From Burkholderiales bacterium (GTDB taxonomy: Bacteria; Pseudomonadota; Gammaproteobacteria; Burkholderiales; SG8-39): a stretch of 6,270 nucleotides of DNA. Numbering within the stretch: position 1 is the first letter of the stretch; each line of letters begins with the position of its first letter. Below are positions 1 through 5,856 of this stretch, piece after piece. Where the stretch lies: positions 1 to 6,270 of the forward strand of contig JADGRR010000188.1 of assembly GCA_017880745.1 (NCBI GenBank), read 5' to 3'. Both the position numbers and the translations under genes were made by a program. The notes under the pieces are model-generated. The model made no database searches. It was not told the DNA's origin and saw only the letters and a program-made list of their open reading frames with translations.

Positions 1-1
1 G

Positions 2-1273
2 GGCATGCCCCTCGCGGCAGGTGAAAGATCCGTGCGCTGGCCTTGCAACGCCGAGAAGTGGATCGTCCATTTTCCCGAGACGCGCGAGATCTGGTCCTAC
101 GGCTCGGGCTACGGCGGCAACGCGCTGCTAGGCAAGAAATGCCTGGCGCTGCGCATCGCGTCGGTGATGGCGCGCGATCAGGGATGGTTGGCCGAGCATA
201 TGTTGATCCTGGGCATCACCAATCCGCAGGGGCAGAAGAACTATATCGCGGCCGCCTTCCCCAGCGCCTGCGGCAAGACCAACCTTGCGATGCTGGTTGC
301 ACCCAAAGGCTTCCAAGGCTGGAAGGTGGAAACCGTAGGCGAGGACATCGCCTGGATCAAGCCGCACGAGGACGGCAAGTTCTACGCGATCAACCCCGAG
401 GCCGGTTATTTTGGCGTTGCCCCGGGCACCAATGTCCACAGCAACCCCAACTGCATGAAGTCGATTGCGCGCGACACCATTTTCACCAACGTCGCCGAGA
501 CCCCGGAGGGCGACGTGTGGTGGGAAGGCATGACCGATGCGCCGCCGGCCAGGCTTACCGACTGGACCGGACAGGCATGGACTCCGGCATGCGGACGCAA
601 CGCGGCGCACCCGAATTCGCGCTTTACCGTCCCCGCGACACGATGCCCCTCGCTCGATCCGGCCTGGGACGACCCGAACGGCTTGCCGATCTCGGCCTTC
701 CTGTTCGGCGGGCGGCGTTCCGATACCACGCCGCTGGTGGTCGAAGCCTTCAACTGGGAGGACGGGGTGTACAAGGCCGCGACCATGGGATCCGAAACCA
801 CCGCCGCCATCGTCGGTCAGGTCGGCGTGGTGCGCCGCGACCCATTCGCCATGATCGCTTTCTGCGGTTACCACATGGGTGATTATTTCAAGCACTGGCT
901 GGCCGTAGGCAAGAAGGTGAAGCGGCCGCCGCACATCTTTCAGGTCAACTGGTTCCGCAAGGACGCCAAGGGGAAGTTCGTCTGGCCCGGATTCGGCGAA
1001 AACATGCGCGTGCTCAGTTGGATCGTCGGGCGTTGCCAGGGACAGGCCCACGCCGTCGAGACGCCGCTGGGCTGGATGCCGGAGTTCGATGATTTGCACT
1101 GGGAGGGACTGGAGTTCGGCGCCGACAAGTACGCCAGCGTCACCGACATAGACCGCGCCGCTTGGGGGCGCGAACTGAAGCTGCATGACGAACTGTTCGC
1201 CAAGCTCGAGGACAGGCTGCCGCAGCCCCTGGTGCTCGAACGCAAGTTGCTCGAGGCGCGTCTCGCACCCTGA
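2..1273 (+). CDS. pckG: Phosphoenolpyruvate carboxykinase (GTP), 5'-truncated by window edge
   Basis: Cytosolic enzyme converting oxaloacetate + GTP to PEP + GDP + CO2, the entry step of gluconeogenesis. The frame is open to the left edge; the first ATG (position 5) lies inside the conserved core just before the WPCN motif, so it is not the true start. By remembered alignment to animal PEPCK (about 620 aa), roughly 200 N-terminal residues are missing, including the substrate-binding arginine loop. Counting from the ATG: GSGYGGN (33-39); LLGKK with Mn-ligand Lys45; AEHMLILG with Mn-ligand His65; P-loop FPSACGKTN (85-93) with the reactive Cys89; kinase-2 VGEDIAW (111-117) with metal-ligand Asp114; NSRF (204-207); NWFRKD to WPGFGEN (315-332) with the three guanine-stacking Phe at 317, 325 and 330. 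The C-terminus is complete. One oddity is Glu113, where the family usually has Asp. The gene ends 97 bases before the aminotransferase, with a hairpin between. Family assignment is very secure. Confidence 0.97.
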   Translation, partial: GMPLAAGERSVRWPCNAEKWIVHFPETREIWSYGSGYGGNALLGKKCLALRIASVMARDQGWLAEHMLILGITNPQGQKNYIAAAFPSACGKTNLAMLVAPKGFQGWKVETVGEDIAWIKPHEDGKFYAINPEAGYFGVAPGTNVHSNPNCMKSIARDTIFTNVAETPEGDVWWEGMTDAPPARLTDWTGQAWTPACGRNAAHPNSRFTVPATRCPSLDPAWDDPNGLPISAFLFGGRRSDTTPLVVEAFNWEDGVYKAATMGSETTAAIVGQVGVVRRDPFAMIAFCGYHMGDYFKHWLAVGKKVKRPPHIFQVNWFRKDAKGKFVWPGFGENMRVLSWIVGRCQGQAHAVETPLGWMPEFDDLHWEGLEFGADKYASVTDIDRAAWGRELKLHDELFAKLEDRLPQPLVLERKLLEARLAP

Positions 1274-1283
1274 AAGCAGGTTC

Positions 1284-1313
1284 GAGCAGGAGGGGATGAG
1301 TCCCCTCGTGCTT
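1284..1313 (+). terminator. Hairpin after pckG, possible transcription terminator without U-tract
   Basis: A perfect 7-bp stem (GAGGGGA 1290-1296 with TCCCCTC 1301-1307) closes on a TGAG tetraloop. After one G/G mismatch it extends by AGCA (1285-1288) with TGCT (1309-1312), plus an outer G-T pair. It starts 11 bases after the pckG stop. The stem is strong but is followed by CTTCCCT-like sequence and not a run of T. It may be a weak intrinsic terminator, a 3'-end stabilising hairpin, or a partial barrier between pckG and the aminotransferase gene. Confidence 0.4.
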
Positions 1314-1370
1314 CCCTAGGTCAGGGCTGGTTTCAATCACACCGAAGCCAACCCTAAGAGCGAGATCTTC

Positions 1371-2699
1371 GTGGGCCAGGTTTTCCACCGCAATCCAAAA
1401 CACAAATATCCGGTCGCGGTCGGCGGCGACGGGCCGTACCTGATTGATCGGGATGGCAAGCGTTATCTCGACGCCTGCGGCGGGGCGGCCGTCTCCTGCT
1501 TGGGTCACAGCGACCGCGAGGTGATCGACGCGATCAAGGCGCAACTGGACCAGCTGCCTTTCGCGCACACTTCGTTTTTCACCAACAAACCGATGGAAGC
1601 CTTGTCCTGCGAGTTGGTGGAGGATGCGCCCGCGGGAATAGAGCGGGTGTATTTTTGTTCTAGCGGTTCGGAGGCGGTAGAGGCCGCGCTCAAGCTCGCG
1701 CGCCAGTATTTCGTCGAAATCGGGCAGCCTGGGCGCAGCCAGGTCATCGCGCGCCGGCAGAGCTATCACGGCAATACCCTCGGTGCGCTCGCCACCGGGG
1801 GCAACCTGTGGCGGCGCAAGCAGTTCGAACCGCTCTTGTTTGGCGTCACGCACGTTTCGCCCTGCTACACCTATCGCGGCAAGTTGGAGGGCGAGGGCGA
1901 CGCAGCCTACGGCCAGCGTCTGGTGCGCGAGCTGGAGGAGGAGGTGCAGCGGCTGGGGCCGGATCGGGTCATGGCGTTTGTCGCCGAGACCGTGGGTGGA
2001 GCGACGCTGGGGTGCGTCACGCCGGTGCCGGGTTATTTCGAAGGCGTGCGCGCAGTTTGCGACAAGCACGGCATGCTGCTGATCCTGGACGAGGTCATGT
2101 GCGGCATGGGCCGCTGCGGCACGCTCTACGCGTGTGAGCAGGAGCGCGTGGTGCCCGACCTCATTTGCATCGGCAAGGGCTTGGGCGCCGGCTATCAGCC
2201 CATAGGCGCGCTGCTGGCGAGCGCAAGCATTTATGACGCGGTGGTAAATGGTTCGGGTTTTTTCCAGCACGGCCAGACCTATAGCGGCCACGCTGCCGCG
2301 TGCGCAGGCGCACTCGCGGTGCAGCGGGCAGTCAAGAACCGCGGACTGCTGGCCAAGGTGCGCGAGCGCGGCGCCGGACTCGAGGCGCGGCTGCGCGCGC
2401 GCTTCGGCAGTCATGCGCACGTAGGCGACATCCGCGGCCGCGGCCTGTTTTGGGCGCTGGAAATGGTGGAAGACCGCGCGAGCAAACAGCCGTTCGACCC
2501 GAAACGCAGAATCAATGCGCGGCTCAAGCTCAGGGCGCTGGAAAACGGACTGATGTGCTATCCGATGGGGGGTGCGCTCGACGGAGTGGCGGGCGACCAT
2601 GTGGTACTCGCCCCGCCTTACATCATCAGCGAGGCGCAGTTGGACGAGATAGTGGACAAGCTTGCGCGCTCGATCGACGAGGTAATCGCGACGAAATGA
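1371..2699 (+). CDS. Class III PLP-dependent aminotransferase
   Basis: Cytosolic fold-type I PLP enzyme that moves an amino group, usually from a terminal amine or amino acid, to a keto acid. The 442 aa length is normal for the class. Visible motifs: CSSGSEA (96-102, PLP phosphate cup); SYHG (131-134, aromatic residue stacking on PLP); LILDEV (237-242) with Asp240 bonding the PLP ring nitrogen; IGKGLGAGYQPIGA (267-280) with Schiff-base Lys269; HGQTYSGH (300-307) with Thr303 for the PLP phosphate of the partner subunit; DIRGRGLFWALE (353-364) in the small domain. The start is GTG at 1371: the frame is open back to a TAG at 1317-1319 but holds no ATG, GTG or TTG in between, and the next Met is residue 75, inside the fold. 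The Shine-Dalgarno sequence is weak (GAG at 1362-1364). Databases often label such proteins 'aspartate aminotransferase family', which does not give the substrate; omega-amino acids (beta-alanine, GABA, taurine-like) or diamines are all possible. Family is secure, substrate unknown. Confidence 0.93.
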   Translation: MGQVFHRNPKHKYPVAVGGDGPYLIDRDGKRYLDACGGAAVSCLGHSDREVIDAIKAQLDQLPFAHTSFFTNKPMEALSCELVEDAPAGIERVYFCSSGSEAVEAALKLARQYFVEIGQPGRSQVIARRQSYHGNTLGALATGGNLWRRKQFEPLLFGVTHVSPCYTYRGKLEGEGDAAYGQRLVRELEEEVQRLGPDRVMAFVAETVGGATLGCVTPVPGYFEGVRAVCDKHGMLLILDEVMCGMGRCGTLYACEQERVVPDLICIGKGLGAGYQPIGALLASASIYDAVVNGSGFFQHGQTYSGHAAACAGALAVQRAVKNRGLLAKVRERGAGLEARLRARFGSHAHVGDIRGRGLFWALEMVEDRASKQPFDPKRRINARLKLRALENGLMCYPMGGALDGVAGDHVVLAPPYIISEAQLDEIVDKLARSIDEVIATK

Positions 2700-2708
2700 G
2701 CCGCAGTT

Positions 2709-2736
2709 GTGCCCGGATGATACTGTCCGAGCATTT
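2709..2736 (+). terminator. Weak imperfect hairpin after the aminotransferase
   Basis: Ten bases past the stop, CGGATG (2714-2719) can pair with TGTCCG (2724-2729, two G-T pairs) around an ATAC loop. After a C/A mismatch it continues with TGC (2710-2712) and GCA (2731-2733), followed by TTT (2734-2736). The stem is short and imperfect and the T run is only three long, so this is at best a poor intrinsic terminator. Confidence 0.22.
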
Positions 2737-2929
2737 CCGCTGAGGATCACGCCATGCAAGTCGAAGCCGCGATCGATTAAATATTGTGCGGTGATATTTC
2801 CAGTTTCTCCCAGGCCAGTCCCGGATCTTGGTGCTTACCGTGGTGACGGCGGCGCACCGCCGGCGCCAGACTGCTGCTGCGGTTTGAACGCCAAGCGGGT
2901 AGACTGCGCGCTGTAGATCAATCAATCTC

Positions 2930-2935
2930 AATAAT
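2930..2935 (+). promoter_or_regulatory. Candidate -10 element upstream of livH
   Basis: AATAAT lies in the most AT-rich island of the gap, about 110 bases before livH, and differs from TATAAT at one base. No TTGACA-like box lies 16-18 bases upstream (the sequence there is CGCGCT-like). If real, it would be a weak or activator-dependent promoter. It is tentative and rests on base composition and position only. Confidence 0.18.
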
Positions 2936-3044
2936 AAGGCGTGTGCGAGGGCGGCGATGCGGGGTGCGGCACCAGGCGTGAGCGCATAGGCCACGCTCTT
3001 TGTCGCCAGCGCGGGCCTTCGCCATTCCTGATTAACCCGCAAAC

Positions 3045-4085
3045 TTGAACTCCGAGATCGCCCTTTTTCTGATCCAGGACGGCCTGACCAATGGCGCGAT
3101 CTACGCGCTGCTGGCCCTGGCACTGGTGCTGGTATTTGCAGTGACACGGGTGATATTTATCCCGCAGGGCGAATTTGTGACCTACGGCGCGCTTACGCTC
3201 GCCAGTCTGCAGTTGGGCAAGCTGCCAGGGACCGCATGGCTGCTGTTGGGCGCAGGCCTGACTGTCGCAGTCATGGAACTGGTGCAAGCGCTGCGCTTGG
3301 GCGCAACGCAGCGCATTCCCGCCATCGTTCTAAAATACATCGTCATTCCAGCCGCCTTGCTGTGGCTTGCCTGGTGGATCGCGCCGCAAAAGCCAGCGCT
3401 CACACTGCAGATTCTGTTGGCGCTCGCCCTGGTGGTGCCGCTCGGGCCGATGGTCTATCGTCTGGCCTACCAACCGCTCGCCAATGCATCGGTACTGGTG
3501 CTGCTGATCATTTCGGTCGCGGTGCACTTCGTCATGACCGGCTTGGGATTGGTGTTCTTCGGTGCCGAAGGTTCGCGCACACCGCCTTTCTCCGACGCGC
3601 AATGGAAACTTGGGGTACTCAATATTTCCGGGCAGAGCCTCTGGGTCATAGGCGCAAGCCTGGGGCTGATCGTCGCGCTGTTTCTTTTCTTCGAGCGCAC
3701 CATTTACGGCAAGGCGCTGCGCGCCACAGCGATTAACCGCGTCGGCGCGCGGTTGGTCGGTGTGTCGCCGGCGATGGCGGGCAAACTGAGCTTCACACTG
3801 GCGGCCCTGATCGGCGTTCTTTCTGGAATCCTGGTCGCGCCCATAACCACCATCTATTACGATTCGGGTTTCCTGGTGGGGCTGAAGGGCTTCGTCGGCG
3901 CCATCATGGGTGGTTTGGTGAGCTATCCCATCGCCGCCGCGGGCGCACTGCTGGTCGGGATGCTCGAAGCCTATTCCTCGTTTTGGGCCAGCGCCTACAA
4001 GGAAGTAATCGTCTTCACCCTGATCATACCAGTGCTGGTGTGGCGCTCGCTCACCACCCACCATATCGAGGAAGACGAGGAATGA
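3045..4085 (+). CDS. livH: Branched-chain amino acid ABC transporter permease LivH
   Basis: Inner-membrane permease of the HAAT (LIV) family; with LivM it forms the path for leucine/isoleucine/valine-type or other hydrophobic amino acids. 346 aa, somewhat longer than the roughly 308 aa E. coli LivH, with extra hydrophobic sequence around residues 85-135. The N-terminal QDGLTNGAIYALLALALVLV (11-30) and IFIPQGEF (37-44) are typical of the family. Membrane spans are visible near 14-34, 62-80, 93-112, 120-138, 148-172, 199-216, 248-270, 280-309 and 318-333. The cytoplasmic ATPase-coupling loop is near 221-247 (YGKALRATAINRVGARLVGV). The charged tail ends IEEDEE. The start is TTG at 3045: a TAA at 3033-3035 blocks extension, no ATG or GTG lies between, and the family N-terminus begins right here. 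No clear Shine-Dalgarno sequence precedes it. The stop TGA overlaps the livM ATG (ATGA). The substrate is not determined by sequence alone. Confidence 0.93.
   Translation: MNSEIALFLIQDGLTNGAIYALLALALVLVFAVTRVIFIPQGEFVTYGALTLASLQLGKLPGTAWLLLGAGLTVAVMELVQALRLGATQRIPAIVLKYIVIPAALLWLAWWIAPQKPALTLQILLALALVVPLGPMVYRLAYQPLANASVLVLLIISVAVHFVMTGLGLVFFGAEGSRTPPFSDAQWKLGVLNISGQSLWVIGASLGLIVALFLFFERTIYGKALRATAINRVGARLVGVSPAMAGKLSFTLAALIGVLSGILVAPITTIYYDSGFLVGLKGFVGAIMGGLVSYPIAAAGALLVGMLEAYSSFWASAYKEVIVFTLIIPVLVWRSLTTHHIEEDEE
4068..4074 (+). promoter_or_regulatory. Ribosome binding site for livM
   Basis: GAGGAAG ends seven bases before the ATG at 4082, inside the last livH codons. With the ATGA overlap this favours 4082 over the second in-frame ATG at 4097 as the livM start. 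Confidence 0.6.
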
Positions 4086-5557
4086 GCGGCGGTGGCATGA
4101 CCCGGGCGCGCTTCGTCCTAGGCGTGTTCCTCGCTTTCATACTGATGGCGCCGCTGGTGTTACCCGAGTTCCATGTCACGCTGCTCAATTACATTGGCCT
4201 GTACAGCATCGTGGCGCTGGGTCTGGTGCTGCTCACCGGTGTTGGCGGGTTGACTTCTTTCGGGCAGGCGGCGTTCGTCGGCCTTGGCGCTTATACCACC
4301 GCCTATCTAGCCACAGCGTACAGCCTGTCGCCGTGGATAACCTTACTCGCGGGGTTAGCACTCACTTTCGCCGTATCCCTTTTCCTTGGGTTCATTAGCT
4401 TGCGGCTTTCTGGTCATTATCTGCCCTTGGGAACTATCGCCTGGGGTATCAGCCTGTACTATCTGTTCGGCAATATGGAGTTTCTTGGCGGCTATACCGG
4501 CATCTCCAGCCTGCCTGCCATCAATCTTTTCGGCCTGGTGCTCGACTCTGGCCGCAAGTTCCATTACCTCATCTGGACGCTGGTCTTGCTGGCACTGTTG
4601 TCGATAAACAATCTGCTCGATTCACGCTCCGGCCGGGCTATCCGTGCCCTGAAAGGAGGGGGATTGATGGCAGAGAGTTTTGGCGTAAATACGGCCAGGA
4701 TGAAAATCGTCATTTTCATCTACGCCGCGCTCCTCGCGAGTCTGTCGGGCTGGCTCTACGCGCACCTGCTCCGGTTCGTCAATCCCACGCCGTTTTCGAT
4801 CAATGCCGGCATCGAGTACCTGTTCATGGCCGTAGTCGGCGGTGCAGCCTCGGTTTGGGGCGCAGTGGTCGGAGCGGGAATCCTGACGATACTCAAGCAG
4901 TGGTTGCAGGATCTGCTGCCCAAATTGCTCGGTCAAAGCGGCAATTTCGAGATGATCGTCTTCGGCGTGCTGCTGGTGTTGCTGTTGCAACGCGCGCGAG
5001 ATGGCATCATGCCCCTCGTCGTGCGCCATTTTCCCGCGCCGGACAAGCCCCTGCCGGCGGCAACAGAGGCGCTGACGCGGCGAGCGCGACCGGCTGTGGG
5101 CGAAACCCTGCTGGAGGTAAAAGCGGCGCGCAAGGCATTCGGCGGCCTGGTGGCCGTGAACGACCTGTCCTTTGCAATGAACAGCGGCGAGATCCTGGGA
5201 TTGATCGGCCCCAACGGCGCTGGCAAGAGCACCGTATTCAATCTGGTCACGGGCGTGCTGCCGGCCACTGGCGGCGAGGTCCATTTCCGCGGCGAGCGCA
5301 TCGACGCCTTGTCCGCGCGCGCCATCGTGCTGCGCGGCGTGGCGCGCACTTTCCAGCAGGTGCACCTGTTGCCTACCATGAGTGTGCTGGAGAACGTAGC
5401 GATTGGGGCGCATCTGCGCGGCGCGAAAGGCGTGGTCAGCGCCGCGCTGCACCTGGAGGCTTGGAGGAGGCGAAGCTGCTTGCGGAGGCGGCGCGCCAAC
5501 TCGAGCGCGTCGGACTCGCGGCTAGCGTGCACGAACCGGCGGGCAGCCTGGCGCTAG
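4082..5557 (+). CDS. livM: LivM permease fused to LivG ATPase, with LivG frameshifted
   Basis: Second LIV-family permease joined in one frame to the N-terminal half of the LivG ATPase. Residues 1 to about 320 are LivM: spans near 11-29, 34-55, 84-108, 112-130, 162-177, 208-229, 245-270 and 290-304; GLTSFGQAAFVGLGAY (56-71) and the ATPase-coupling loop RAIRALKGG to ESFGVNTAR (185-206) are typical. A linker rich in Pro, Ala and Arg (318-341) leads to LivG from about 343: Walker A GPNGAGKST (376-384), Q-loop FQQ (424-426), HLRG (444-447). After about residue 460 the frame yields an Arg/Ser-rich tail (461-491) unlike any ABC protein, while the true LivG continuation is in another frame up to 5856. 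An intact gene would span 4082-5856 and encode about 591 aa, the usual size of permease/ATPase fusions of this family. Domain calls are secure; whether the break is biological or a sequence error is open. Confidence 0.88.
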   Translation: MSGGGMTRARFVLGVFLAFILMAPLVLPEFHVTLLNYIGLYSIVALGLVLLTGVGGLTSFGQAAFVGLGAYTTAYLATAYSLSPWITLLAGLALTFAVSLFLGFISLRLSGHYLPLGTIAWGISLYYLFGNMEFLGGYTGISSLPAINLFGLVLDSGRKFHYLIWTLVLLALLSINNLLDSRSGRAIRALKGGGLMAESFGVNTARMKIVIFIYAALLASLSGWLYAHLLRFVNPTPFSINAGIEYLFMAVVGGAASVWGAVVGAGILTILKQWLQDLLPKLLGQSGNFEMIVFGVLLVLLLQRARDGIMPLVVRHFPAPDKPLPAATEALTRRARPAVGETLLEVKAARKAFGGLVAVNDLSFAMNSGEILGLIGPNGAGKSTVFNLVTGVLPATGGEVHFRGERIDALSARAIVLRGVARTFQQVHLLPTMSVLENVAIGAHLRGAKGVVSAALHLEAWRRRSCLRRRRANSSASDSRLACTNRRAAWR

Positions 5558-5856
5558 GCCAGCAGCGCATCCTTGAAATCGCGCGCGCGCTCTGCGCCGA
5601 TCCGGTGCTGCTTCTGCTCGACGAGCCCGCGGCCGGGCTGCGCTACCAGGAAAAGCGCGCGCTCGCCGAGCTTTTGCGCAGGCTCAAGTCCGAGGGCATG
5701 AGCATCCTGCTGGTCGAGCATGACATGGATTTCGTGATGAAACTGGTGGACCGGCTGGTGGTGATGGACTTCGGTGAAAAGCTGGCCGAGGGCCTGCCGC
5801 AGGAGATCCAGGGAAATCCGGTGGTACTGGAAGCGTATCTCGGGGGAGTCGAATGA
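5461..5856 (+). pseudogene. livG: C-terminal part of LivG ATPase, displaced frame
   Basis: About 130 codons continue the LivG half of the fusion in the other frame. Counting from 5464: QLERVGL (12-18); ABC signature LALGQQ (29-34, at 5548-5565), a known LivG variant of LSGGQ; Walker B LLLLDEP (49-55, at 5608-5628) with catalytic Glu54; switch His86 in VEHDMDF (84-90, codon at 5719-5721); and the family C-terminus EAYLGG. No normal start codon serves it: a TTG at 5461 is in frame, but the purine-rich GGAGG before it is only one base away. It is therefore best read as the severed 3' part of the 4082 gene and not a separate gene. Sequence conservation right up to the break suggests a very recent mutation or a read error. 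Its TGA overlaps the livF ATG. Confidence 0.85.

Larger units (their letters stand above)
2700..3044. other. 345-base intergenic region upstream of the liv operon
   Basis: No convincing gene on either strand. Contents: the weak hairpin at 2709-2736; a nine-codon mini-ORF (ATG 2754 to TAA 2778-2780, encoding MQVEAAID) with a good Shine-Dalgarno sequence TGAGGA at 2741-2746; an AT-rich patch at 2771-2800; a GC-rich hairpin CGGCGG/CCGCCG (2847-2852 with 2857-2862, loop CGCA) with no T run; an AT-rich island at 2916-2937 made of ATCA repeats followed by AATAAT (2930-2935), which matches five of six bases of a sigma-70 -10 box but has no recognisable -35 at normal spacing; and a short inverted repeat GGTGC-G-GCACC (2963-2973). 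Apparent open frames here (for example + 2707-2916 and - 2626-3147) have no family resemblance and look like chance in GC-rich DNA. The likely role is promoter and control region for livHMGF, but no specific operator could be identified. Confidence 0.5.

Noticed and set aside
128..1186. 352-codon open frame on the - strand opposite pckG
   Set aside because: It is a shadow of the PEPCK reading frame; no family resemblance and no plausible ribosome site context.
1140..2759. Long open frame of 539 codons on the - strand opposite the aminotransferase
   Set aside because: It mirrors a GC-rich, codon-biased real gene on the + strand; the translation is His/Arg/Ala-rich with no recognisable domain, while the + strand shows every catalytic motif of class III aminotransferases.
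2707..2916. Small + strand open frame (69 codons, TTG start) in the intergenic gap
   Set aside because: Pro/Cys-rich composition of chance GC-rich sequence, no SD, no resemblance to known proteins, and it overlaps the candidate hairpins.
2963..2973. GGTGC-G-GCACC inverted repeat as a regulator operator
   Set aside because: Five-base arms occur often by chance in GC-rich DNA; no second copy or known operator match is visible.
2626..3147. - strand open frame of 173 codons across the intergenic gap
   Set aside because: It overlaps the aminotransferase 3' end and the livH 5' end, is Arg/Ser/Ala-rich, and has no domain signal.
4320..4480. Lower-GC patch in livM with TTA, CTT and TCT codons, possibly recombined
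   Set aside because: Codon use is only mildly different, TTA also occurs earlier in livM, hydrophobic spans favour T-rich codons, and the protein matches the family without a break.
5440..5470. Programmed -1 frameshifting in livG
   Set aside because: No slippery heptamer and no clear downstream stem or pseudoknot; simple mutation or read error is more economical. The SD-like purine strings alone are not enough.
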